Source of the DNA: Pogonophryne albipinna
Taxonomy: Eukaryota; Chordata; Actinopteri; Perciformes; Artedidraconidae
NCBI GenBank assembly: GCA_028583405.1
Contig: CM053260.1
Span: 20,042,813 to 20,106,812, forward strand
DNA length: 64,000 bases
Direction of reading: 5' to 3'
Shown in pieces: positions 38,897-64,000 of the stretch (its first letter is position 1; each line of letters begins with the position of its first letter). The position numbers and the translations under genes are program-made. Under the pieces are notes generated by a model. That model was not told the DNA's origin. It did no database searches and saw only the letters and a program-made list of their open reading frames with translations.

Positions 38897-41621
38897 AGGT
38901 TTGAACAGTATCTTGCTTAGAAAGGCCATTTGGCATTATATAATTATATATAATTTTGTCATATATATAATTATATATACATATATTCAAATGTTGAATA
39001 ACAAAACACTAGAAACAAACATTGGCAAATTAAAAAATAGGATTTTCTTAAGACAATTATACCAAATAAAAAATGGCCAAAACAAAACATCTCTAATACA
39101 TTTTTAAAATGGTCCCGATACAGTTCAATATACATCTTTTTATTCTTCAAAAAGAAAAAAAGAAGGGGGGGGAGAAGAAAATATAATAAGCAAGGCAGCA
39201 GGCTGGAATGAAATATAAATAACCTTACATTATGTACAAAAGGGAGTGGGGCTGTGACCACTGGGGACACATGGTCCAAGGACAAAGTGAAGGAAGGAAA
39301 GGGAGCGATAAGTGGACAGCAGTGAGTGGACAAGGACAGGAGACATAAAGGACATAAGCAGGTGGAAAGAAGAAGAGAAAAAGTTGGACTCTATTCTTCC
39401 TCAAGTCAGACTATTTAGAAATGGAGACCTATTTAAATTTCTCGGGGCCATTCAAAACAATCCACTGGGGAAAAGCTCAGAGATAAAGGGACGTGGAACG
39501 GGGACAACCGTCTGATTTCCCTCGGAGAAGATGCATAAAAGATTCAATTTAACTGTGGTGAGGAAAAACTTCACGATTTGTGTTGAACATTTGGGTACCC
39601 ACAATTGATTACTTATCATGGATACCACATGTCATTGATATGGAATGATTTGAGGCCATTCAAATAAAATATTTATTTTAAAAAGAGGCCTCAACATTTG
39701 TTTCAACTGCACAATTGAGGAGTCTACGTATGTGTGACTACAGGGAGTGTGAAGGATGACCAACCATGTCTTATTTCTGGCCCTATTGATTTGTCATCAG
39801 AGTAAGGAAAATGCTCAGGACAGCTTTTAGGATCACAGCGGTTGCATCACAAACTATATGTAACGGTTAGTTTTAAACTACAAGTGAGGCACTTTTTTTC
39901 ATATTCACTAGATCTGCAAAATAGCGGGTCTCATGGGATGGCACAGTGTCATATTTTGCTGTCAAATTCAAAGTCGCATTGATCCAAACACACACAACAG
40001 ATAGATTAGCTAAACAAAAAGCATCCCCTTCTCTATTTAATGAAAGACCCAATATGTGACAAAGTAGATTAATGAGGAGCATAACGGCACCTAACTAGTA
40101 GTGCGGGCACTTGTGATGCTTTGGGGGAAAAAAGACCTGAAAGGAAAATGACGATGCACAAACAGCCAACATTTCAAAAATATCTACTTTTATGTCCCTG
40201 CAGGGGTCGTACAGAAGGCTTTGAGACCTGAAAAAAGGTTCTTATATTTCAATATCAAGGCCAAATCATCATCCTAACCTTTTCTTTCATTTGGTTCTGT
40301 AATTTTAAGGGCTTTGCTTTTGGTGCAAACAGTGCATGAGTGTTCAAACAATCACCATTGATGCAAATCAACCTTCCTAAAAAAGATTCAGCATGTACTT
40401 TTAATGACGTTGTCCACCATCAATAAATGAGTACTGATTGTGCTCCTTCCGTTGAGAAAAGTCATTCAATCCGGGTCGGTTAGTGTGATTTAGACCGTTA
40501 GTGTGGATTGCAAATTGTGAACGATTTAGTTCAAATCTACATTTAACAACAAAATATTTTTAATATCATAGCAATAAAATCTGTTAAAATCCAGGCAAGG
40601 CATGATATTGGAGTACTCTCCTTTGCTGGGGTTTTAAATCTTTGAACGGGAGTCAGCGCTGCAGGTGAGCTTGAGCTGAATTTGCTCGATTTATAAGTTT
40701 AAACAATCCAGCCGTCGCTCATTTCCTGACGGGAGTTGACATTACGTGACCCGAAGCCCAGCGGTTAACTGACAATATCCATCACAACTGAGTGCATAGC
40801 CTCAATTGCGGCCTCATCTGAAAAGAATCCCACACCGTAATCCAAGTGTCCTCACAGGACAGCCATTGAAAATAAAATCTGAGCAAACATGGCATGGCAC
40901 CACAAAGTAAGTAACAAAGTATCAATTTGTAAGGAAAATGTTAGCAACAGCATTCAAATGATAAGAGACATTCTTCGGCATCAGTGTTCATGGTGGGAAA
41001 ACTAAAAACAAGGGAATTAAAAGTGTGACAGTACAGCGTAGTGATGTGAGGCTGATATAAAAGAAATAGTTCATTCAGGCAGACTCAAAATAAAACCTAT
41101 ATAGAAAAAAAAGCTCAATACAATCTACAAGAAATACTGACGTGCGTCTGTAAACTAGAAAAGAAATATGTTGAGTATATGATCTGTTGATGATGCAATA
41201 ATGGAGTGATTTGGCTTGTCAGCATGATCAACAACGCTGCAGATACTGAAACAGACCTTACCTTTAAAACAAGAAGCCCGATTTCCTGTTAAAGCAGAGT
41301 GTTGGTAGCAGATCATTAAACAGTAAACTGGCTTTAGTCTAGTGAATGTCTAGATATTGTTCGAGCTACTGGACTCTGCGAGGGAGAGAAGGACTTTGGC
41401 ACTCTGCAGATAGAAGACAGTGTCTTCAGCTGCAGCTCAAACAAACACACACACACATTCAAAAGAAAGAATGGCTCCTGGTATTCTGTGTGTGTTTCGT
41501 GTGTCAACCTGAGTCAACGAGCTACCTCACTCCAATCGTGAGTGACCTTTGAACCCCTGAAACTTTAAAGGGGAGGAATTTAAGTGGCTCGATAGATGGA
41601 AACATATCTGTGTGAAGGATA

Positions 41622-41690
<69 letters not shown>

Positions 41691-42314
41691 TAGGAGTGAA
41701 ACACAGACCAGGTTTAGTCTGTAAATATTCAGGGTTCTGCTACAACTCATGTTGCTACAGCGCGGCTCTGGACAAGCCAACAATGTTTTAAGTCTCTGTC
41801 CCTATAAAGTAAAAAAAAAATCCAAACCTCATTACCTTGACTCTGGATTGTTTTGACATAAGCCTCCAAAGCATTAGATTTATATTCATATATATTTATA
41901 TATACCAATAAAATACATTACAGGTGCCACCCCAAAATGCAGCCAAACTCAAACTGTGTCTGAAACCAAAGTAATAAGATGCAACACAGTAAGTATATGT
42001 ACATATGCAGGGGGGGTGGGAAGCAAATAAGGGGTTAAGGGCTGTATTAACAAGACCATATGTAATCCATATTACAAAATATTCAAGAAGGCATCTCAGT
42101 TATTTTCTCTGTCCCACTGCGCTGCCCTGTCCTCCGGGCCTCTGTCCCTTTTCCTGCGGGCAGTCCCTCCCATCCACAGATCAACTTGTGATGAGTCTTT
42201 TTCTTTTTTTAAAAATCCATCAGATGGGAGGTTGCAGCTTTCTGCGTGGCGGTGTGTGCGTGTGTTCTGGTGCGTGCATATGAAGTGTATCGGACATCCA
42301 TCCACGGCAGGTCC
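38897..42314 (-). other. ptpra: ptpra 3' untranslated region (predicted)
   Basis: A continuous stretch after the stop codon with no plausible exon on either strand. It contains a (TG)n array at 41623-41689. Its length is an inference from the polyadenylation signal. Confidence 0.45.
41623..41689 (+). repeat. (TG)n microsatellite
   Basis: About 33 units, in the presumed ptpra 3'UTR. Confidence 0.95.
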
Positions 42315-57537
<15,223 letters not shown>

Positions 57538-57793
57538 TCTGCCCTACATGGAGGGTGAACAACAAAAGGGACAAGAGGGTCAGACACAGGAACAAATCTC
57601 ATTAAGTTCAATAACACTGGCTACCAAGGCCATGTCGTGTTGTTATGATAGAGTCAGGATTTATGTGCTTTATAATCCCCTATGTATTTATTCAATTCTT
57701 CAATCCTAATCCTCATTTTAGGAAGTAATACTCTAACATTTGAAATGAAATACTTGCATAACATTAGCCTGTGTGTGACGAATGCTGGTTTAC

Positions 57794-57840
57794 CTGAAGA
57801 AGCGAAGTTGGCATCAATCACTCATTCGCACAGCGGGGTC
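57794..57840 (-). other. ptpra: Non-coding 5' exon of ptpra (predicted)
   Basis: Acceptor TTTTTCTTCTAG at the upstream edge and donor CTTCAG|GTAAAC at the other, 250 bases upstream of the start-codon exon. No ATG inside. Confidence 0.5.
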
Positions 57841-58558
57841 CTAGAAGAAAAACAGAAGACGTCATTATTTTGTTTTGCTTTGACAGTCTGAAAATATATG
57901 ATTTATTTACTAAATCCTATCTGAATATTTTTGCAAGATCAGTATCAAGATGAATAATGTAGGACAGCTTTATTTTGAGACAGACAGAAATATGAGGCCT
58001 GTTCAGAAACTAAAAATGTTAGTATGCCAAGTATTTTCCCTAAAAAATGTATTAATATCATCTAGCAACTTCTAGAAGAATCATGCCATGCTCATATGCC
58101 CATAAGATGTTTTTATTTAAACAAATTGTTTAAATTAATTAAAAGTTTATTTAAAACTTAAAAGGAGACCTATCATGCTATATTTGAATAATATATTGTA
58201 GGACCATACCTATATAAAAAGGTATATGTATATGTTTCTTTTTCAAAATACCAAACAGATCATGCATTTTAGCCATGCCTCATTTCGCTCTATTTTGCTC
58301 TCCTCCACCCCTGTCTTTGCTGCAGCTGATCACGCCCCCCTGCAAAGGAGGGGGCCGAGTTAGAGCAGCATGTTACCATGCTGTTACCATGCCACGGCAA
58401 CCTCACATTCCCTTGATAGGTGGAGAGTTGCCCATATAGGCGGAGCTCCTCGTCACTGATGTCAGACTATTTTCAAATCTGGATCAGTCTGTATCAGATC
58501 CGTTAAAGCCCCGTTTTTAGAGATTTGGCTATGGAGGAAAAGAGAGAGTTGTGTATTC

Positions 58559-59944
58559 CAGAGGTGGAACTCGAGTCGCATATTTTTGGACTTGAGACTT
58601 GCTTGACTAACATTGATAAAAGACTTGACTTGTACTTGGTATTCATGACTTGAGACTTTACTTAAGCTTGAGACAGCTGACTTGAAAGGACTTGACTTTT
58701 TTAAATTAAATATTTTCGTTTGTTTTTGTATGGAGATATTACATTTAGTTTTTTCGAAACGTGATTGGGTGATTATAGCGCTGTGCGCGCAAACCTGGCA
58801 ACCCACTAGATGGCAGGAGTGTCAGTAAACATGGCAGCGGCTGGCGTTACTCGAAAAATAGTCAAGTTTGGATTCAAGGATTATGTTGTCGATGACGGTA
58901 ATAAGAAGAGAACAGCGGTATGCAGAGTCTGCAGCATAAATATCAGTGACACGACCACCACAACATCCAACTTCATTCGTCACTACAAAACCCCACCGAG
59001 AAAGGTGCGTGAATGTGTTGCGTTAGCTAGAAAGCTAACGTTAAGTTTAAGCTACGTCAGACTTGGTTTCAAATCGATTAAGCATTGCAAAGAGAAGACA
59101 ACACGGTAAATGAACACTAGAACCGGCAAGGGATTCATTTTGACTAACCCTGATACTGACGGGCTGTCAGGAGAGGGAGAGAGAGAGAGGAAAAGAGATG
59201 CCTCGTTTATTTCCCCTGTGTTATTATCAGAAGTTACTGTAAACTTTTGAATAATGTAGTTCATCTACTTTTAGTAGTTTGTTTAAATGTTTTAATTATG
59301 TTGTTTTTGTTTGTAGAAGTGCATCATTCCTTGATTTATTGTAAAAATGAATCTGAACTTTTTGATCTGTTATGATGATAAACTGAAGCAATTTCAAAAT
59401 GAACCCAATTAACTGAGTTTGAAATCGTCCTACTTAGTTTATAAGGAAATTATGAAGAGGAACAAATTAAATGATTTGAAAATGATATCTATGTAGGTGC
59501 TGACGCTGCTGGCGGTTCTAGTGTTAACACACATTTAAATTAAATATAGTGTAATGGCAAATGCCATATATGATTTTCTTACCTGGAATTCTGCCTTTTT
59601 GAACAGACTTTTTGATTGAGTCCTATTGTCTGCAGTTCTGGGGTTAATATGAATCTAATATGATTGTCATCGGTCTAAATTAGATTTCAAATGATTAACT
59701 GTGTATGTAATGAAGATCATAGTGTGGGTTGAATCCATTTTCATAACCATTGTCTTTTAACTGATTTAAATGTGGAAACTGGGTTTATTCATCAGAATTT
59801 TGTATGACTTGACTTGACTTGACCTGAGCAATGACTTGACTTGCTTGACTCTCACCACAGTGACTTGGGACTTGCTTGATACTTGTAGGTCAAGACTTGA
59901 GACTTGCTCATGACTTGCACATGTAGGACTTACTCCCACCTCTG
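58559..59944. mobile_element. Non-autonomous hAT element
   Basis: The left end CAGAGGTGGAACTCGAGTC and right end (reverse complement) CAGAGGTGGGAGTAAGTCC are inverted. 8-bp target duplications GTGTATTC (58551-58558) and GTGTTTTC (59945-59952) differ at one base. Subterminal ACTTGACTTG repeats fill both ends. Only a BED-finger remnant is encoded. Confidence 0.85.
58810..59109 (+). pseudogene. BED-type zinc-finger remnant of a hAT transposase
   Basis: A 99-codon frame: VKFGFKDYVVDDG, then CRVC, then TTTSNFIRHYKTPPRK. The Cx2C pair and first His are present, but the expected last zinc ligand position reads Pro-Pro. No catalytic DDE or hAT-C dimerisation region follows, so it is inactive. A domesticated host gene is unlikely because the frame lies between hAT ends. 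Confidence 0.65.
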
Positions 59945-60049
59945 GTGTTTTCTGACACTTGGTGAGTTCCCTGACACACATTCATGTATAAAAGCTACAG
60001 GCCCCCTTTAAGGAATCATCTATTATTTGTAGCTTTTATGTATCCAGGA

Positions 60050-60370
60050 GAAATCCCATTGAGATCAACAATCTCTTTCTGAAGGGAGACCTGCAGCACA
60101 TTGGTTATACATGTAAACATAAATACAACAGAAAACAAAATAGGACGTCATACAACATAATTTACAGGGGTACAATTTACAAACCTATTCATAATGACAG
60201 GTACCAAGAGTATCAAATATCATTTCATCCAGACGAGCTTTAAAATGATGCAGGGGAACCAAAATGCTCAGTTTCCATTTTTTTTGCAGAGTGTTCCAAG
60301 CTAGAGGAGCTGCGCACATAAGAGCTTTAGTACCTAAATCAGTCCTTTGGCACATGTAATAAAAACACAT
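60050..60370 (-). mobile_element. Rex-type LINE fragment
   Basis: On the minus strand, RTDLGTKALMCAAPLAWNTL followed by KWKLSILVPLHHFKARL matches the C-terminal end of fish Rex/L2 reverse transcriptases. It is 5'-truncated. Confidence 0.6.
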
Positions 60371-60735
60371 CCTGGGATCTTAGGCAATAGCTACTTGTGA
60401 CTCTCTGTGAGATCAGATACAGTGTTTCCCCTAGGTCAGGGGTCGGCAACAGGCGGTTCAGATCCGGACCCAGACCTATACGGACCCGGATCTATAATCA
60501 ATACATTAATAGGGGATTTCAATTTTGACGGGGCAATTCTATTTTAACCGCTCCCGACAGGGGGCGAAAGAGACGAGTGAGCGATACAGGGAGAGAAACA
60601 CAGAAGAAGAGACGAGAGCGCGGCAGAGAGAAGCGGAGAGGAAAGTGAGTGAAGACAATAATTAGCGATACAGGGAGAGAAGCGGAGAGGAGAGTGAACA
60701 GGCGTGTTAGCGGCAGACAGGGAGAGACAAATAAT

Positions 60736-62206
60736 TAAACAACTCTCCTGTTATCTCCATCAGAACAACCTTCTGGATCCGCACCAGTCTGGTTTCAAGG
60801 CAGGTCACTCCACAGAAACTGCCCTCCTTGCTGTCACTGAGGAACTGCACACTGCTAAAGCAGCCTCCCTCTCCTCTGTCATCATCCTTTTGGACCTGTC
60901 TGCTGCATTCGACACGGTGAATCATCAGATCCTCCTTCGCACTCTCCAAGAACTTGGAGTTTCAGGCTCTGCACTTTCCCTCATCACCTCAAAGACCGCA
61001 CCTACAGGGTTACTTGGAGAGGGTCGGAGTCCGACCCTTGTCAATTAACTACAGGGGTCCCTCAGGGCTCTGTTCTTGGTCCCCTCCTCTTCTCCTTGTA
61101 CACAAACTCGCTCGGATCTATCATTAGCCCGCATGGTTTTTCATACCACTGCTACGCTGACGACATCCAATTAATCCTGTCCTTTCCCCGCTCAGAGACC
61201 CAGGTCGTCGCACGCATCTCTGCTTGTCTAGCAGCCATCTCTCAGTGGATGTCTGCTCATCACCTCAAGCTCAACAAGACTGAACTGCTTTTCCTTCCGG
61301 GAAAAGATTGTCCCACTCTTGACCTAACAATCAACATCGGCACCTCTGTTGTTTCCCCGACTCAGACTGCAAGGAATCTGGGTGTGATCCTAGATAACAA
61401 CCTGTCCTTCACTGCAAACATCGCTGCTACAATCCGTTGCTGCAGATACACGCTTTACAACATCAGGAGGATGCGTCCCCAGCTGACCCAGAAAGCGACG
61501 CAGATTCTGGTCCAGGCTCTCGTCATCTCACGTCTAGACTACTGCAACTCCCTCCTGGCTGGTCTACCTGCATGTGCCATCCGACCTCTGCAGCTCATCC
61601 AGAATGCAGCGGCTCGTCTGGTCTTCAACCTTCCTAAATTCTCCCACACCACGCCGCTCCTCCGCTCCCTCCACTGGCTTCCGGTAACTGCTAGAATCCA
61701 CTTCAAGACAATGGTACTTGCGTACCATGCTGCGAATGGATCTGGCCCTTTCTACATCCAGGACATGGTTAAACTGTACACCCCAGCACGTGCACTCCGT
61801 TCTGCATCAGCCAAACGACTCGCTGCACCCTCGCTGCGAGGGGGACCCAAGTTCCCATCAGCAAAAACACGTGAGTTTGCTATCCTGGCTCCAAAATGGT
61901 GGAATGAGCTCCCCATTGACATCAGGACAGCAGATAGCTTACACATCTTCCGGCGCAGACTGAAAACTCATCTCTTTGGACTCCACTTCGAGCAATTGAA
62001 CTATTAACAAAGCACTTATATACTAATAAAGGACTGGCTTATCTAAAGCCAGTTGAGTAGCACTTGAAATGTTTTTGCTCTATGAAACCTGATGTACTTA
62101 TATGATTCTGTTTTCTTCAAGTTTGTATTTTGTTGGTCAAACGCACTTATTCTAAGTCGCTTTGGATAAAAGCGTCAGCTAAATGCAATGCAATGTAATG
62201 TAATTA
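60736..62206 (+). pseudogene. L2-clade LINE reverse transcriptase, frameshifted
   Basis: The RT begins near NLLDPHQSGFKAGHSTETAL, then LLDLSAAFDTVNHQ (metal-binding Asp), a frameshift near 60985-60990, then GVPQGSVLGPLLF, the catalytic box CYADD (about 61150-61164), ARNLGVILDNNLSF, SRLDYCNSLLAGLP and WWNELPIDIRTA, stopping at 62007. The tail TCGCTTTGGATAAAAGCG and an ATGTA-type repeat close it. TAATTA flanks both ends. The endonuclease domain is missing (5' truncation), so it cannot move by itself. Confidence 0.85.
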
Positions 62207-62218
62207 CACATGGTGCTC

Positions 62219-62350
62219 TCCAAGAAGAGGAAAATGGACAGTGAGAACAGAGCTTTTAACCCTGAGTGGACGGACTCATTCATGTTCATCCTGCCCACTG
62301 GGAGGAATGAAAGAGAAACTTTAAAACTGTTCAATTGTTATGATGTGTAA
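62219..62350 (+). pseudogene. N-terminal hAT transposase remnant
   Basis: The frame SKKRKMDSENRAFNPEWTDS followed by FMFILPTG resembles the N terminus of ZBED/SCAND3-like fish hAT transposases. It stops soon after; the BED finger and catalytic domain are gone. Confidence 0.5.
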
Positions 62351-62983
62351 AGACTGATATTGTTCTATAATTGTCTGAAGCTGTTAAGTCATGATGTGAA
62401 ACGGTTAACAAAGAAAAAGAGAAACTCAAGCTGCTGCTACACTTTATTGTATTCATCTCAAATTAAGCACTGTTAAGGTGCACATATTTTCAAAAGCTAT
62501 TTTATTTTTTAAATGCAGCCCGAGAGGAACATTACACATATCCACAGTATTTACTGTATAGTTCAATGTTAATGGAGAATAAATAGTGTTGTTTTTGAAT
62601 TGTACTTTCTTTATTTGATTGGCAGTCAGTTGTTGATTACATGCAGACGTTGATAAAGCTGCAGGCTACTTCAATATATATCACACTAATTCATAAAGCA
62701 AGTTAGACATTTTGATGTTCCGGACCTTTGCATGGGGACATTTTCTCTAACTGGACCTCGTTGAATTTTAGCAGAGAGAGGAGCTGTGGATTATTGTTAT
62801 TGATTAATGAATCAGTGTTTCTTAGGGTCAAAAACACTAAACTCATAACTTAAAATGAAAGCGTTTATTTAATAAAAGAGCACATGTTCAATGTGAAAAG
62901 TGACAGTAGATAGAGATTAGTTGCAATTTGGTGCTCTATATATATATATATAAATAAAACACCTTCAATTTCTGGGGGGGCGC

Positions 62984-63039
62984 GGGGCTCAGTTGTCGGG
63001 GCTCAGTTGTCGGGGCTCAGTTGTCGGGGCTCCGTTGGC
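62984..63039 (+). repeat. 14-bp minisatellite, four copies
   Basis: Unit GGGGCTCAGTTGTC, the last copy diverged (GGGGCTCCGTTGGC), just inside the right end of the composite element. Confidence 0.95.
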
Positions 63040-63395
63040 GGGGCGCAGCGCCCCTCCAAGTCAATGGTAGGGGAAACACTGAGATATATGATGGTAGTCT
63101 ACCCAACATGGCTTTATAGATGAACATGTACCAATGACTGAGCCTCCGAACAGTAAGTGAAGGCAGACCTACCCTGGCATACAGGGTACAGTGATGAGTA
63201 AGTGCTTTATCAATGGCTATATATTAGTTTTCAAAAATGTAAAGAAATACAAATGTTATGTAGTTGATGATCATTTTAATTAAAATAGGATAAATACACA
63301 CACAAAACTAACAAACAAGAAAACAACAATCACTTAAACAAGTTAAATAAGGACACCGGGTCCAATTTTAGGGATATATGATGGACAGTTGCCTT

Positions 63396-64000
63396 TAAAA
63401 GGTCCCCTACGATACTGTTTTTCATCACTATATTATAGGCCTCAGATGTATACAAAGCATGTCTCTGAAGTGTTTGTCTGAAACACCAAACAGATCATTG
63501 TAGCATCCCATAAACCCCTCTGATCTGACCTCATTCACACAAACACAACTCCGGTTCAAGCTCCGTGCTAGAGCTTTTCAGGTTTAGAACCGGTTCTTCG
63601 GTTTGGCTCCGGATCTTTTCAAACCGCCCAGAGTCCATCTGGTGCTGCGTCATCGTTTGCGTCATGACGTAACCGTTTACGTGCCTGCTTCATAAAGCCA
63701 AACCGCGCGGAAACCCCTCACAGCTCACACCGACAACAACAACAATGGCCGATTGTGCTCCAGCTTCCTCTGTACCTCTTCAGAAGACCAGATTCCCAGT
63801 AGGTAACTGGTCTCTTCAGTGGACCACTGCTGCTTGTTAAGTTTCTCCATCGTTGTGTATAAACTGGATAAAACGCGGGGTTTTTGTTGTTGTTCAGGAG
63901 TTGATCCCGGCCCTGCCCCCGCCTCAACGTAAGCGTGACGTATGTGGTGCTTTTGCTCCAGCCGGACAATTTTTTGGTGCTCGAAACGAACCGGATTCCG
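63396..64000. mobile_element. Second copy of the older repeat family (cut by window end)
   Basis: TTAAAAGGTCCCCTACGATA and AACACCAAACAGATCATTGT parallel the repeat at 58160. GAACCGGTTC and GCGTCATCGTTTGCGTCATG motifs follow. A short frame starting MADCAPASSVPLQK (63745, plus strand) is not recognised. Confidence 0.4.

Larger units (their letters stand above)
58160..60010. mobile_element. Older repeat split by a hAT element
   Basis: It starts AAAAGGAGACCTATCATGCT and ends with the complement of TAAAGGGGGCCTGTAGC, imperfect inverted ends. An interior CCAAACAGATCATG block is shared with the copy at 63396-64000. The hAT at 58559-59944 interrupts it. Confidence 0.5.
60420..63081. mobile_element. 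Composite hAT-like element with nested insertions
   Basis: Perfect inverted ends CAGTGTTTCCCCTA (60420) and TAGGGGAAACACTG (ending 63081). AGATA flanks both sides (60415-60419, 63082-63086). Inside, from 60437, a second hAT-type start (CAGGGGTCGGCAACAGGCGG) and a transposase remnant at 62219, which an L2-like LINE separates. Confidence 0.7.

Noticed and set aside
58810..59109. Host BED zinc-finger gene
   Set aside because: The frame is inside hAT inverted ends with a target duplication and lacks a full zinc-ligand set.

Overview
This is a gene-dense stretch of a ray-finned fish genome, most likely a percomorph teleost. The evidence is a gnrh2 gene encoding chicken-GnRH-II, CD8 alpha and beta chains with fish-type cytoplasmic tails, short spliced introns, very long (CA/TG)n microsatellites, and fish-type L2/Rex LINE remnants, hAT elements and MITEs. 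There are no bacterial or organellar features. All gene models were spliced by eye from GT..AG (one GC..AG) junctions. The models for cd8a, cd8b, zmat1-like, gnrh2 and ptpra each join to an uninterrupted reading frame whose total length is a multiple of three.

Layout. (1) 1-10.7 kb, + strand: the repetitive part of calpastatin (cast), the calpain inhibitor, as about 15 small phase-0 exons in tandem inhibitory units. The first unit is damaged. It begins at an abrupt junction with a copy of a cd8a intron, and a 2.1-kb palindrome replaces much of its middle. A possible cast terminal exon lies far downstream at 19.13 kb. (2) 12.4-14.1 kb and 20.7-24.6 kb, - strand: cd8a and cd8b, the two chains of the T-cell co-receptor, both with Cys-x-His-His tails. 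If the 19.13-kb exon belongs to cast, cd8a lies inside the last cast intron in antisense. (3) 27.9-33.8 kb, - strand: a matrin-type zinc-finger gene (zmat1-like) with four C2H2 fingers and a charged tail. (4) 34.7-36.3 kb, - strand: gnrh2. (5) 38.9-57.8 kb, - strand: ptpra, receptor tyrosine phosphatase alpha, 20 coding exons and 832 residues with two PTP domains. gnrh2 and ptpra are also neighbours in other vertebrates. (6) 58-64 kb: a nest of transposons (hAT inside an older repeat; L2-like LINE inside a hAT remnant inside another hAT-like element).

The most interesting signals are structural. They are an intron-precise copy of cd8a intron 4 fused to a cast exon; a large palindrome that truncated a cast exon and left a new acceptor-like AG; a (CA)n array of about 300 bp that itself supplies a ptpra splice donor; a 1.5-kb hAT-like element whose target duplication starts at intron position +6 of another ptpra donor; and a MITE carrying a MADF-like coding remnant. 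No prokaryote-style defence or biosynthetic system is present, and I do not claim one.
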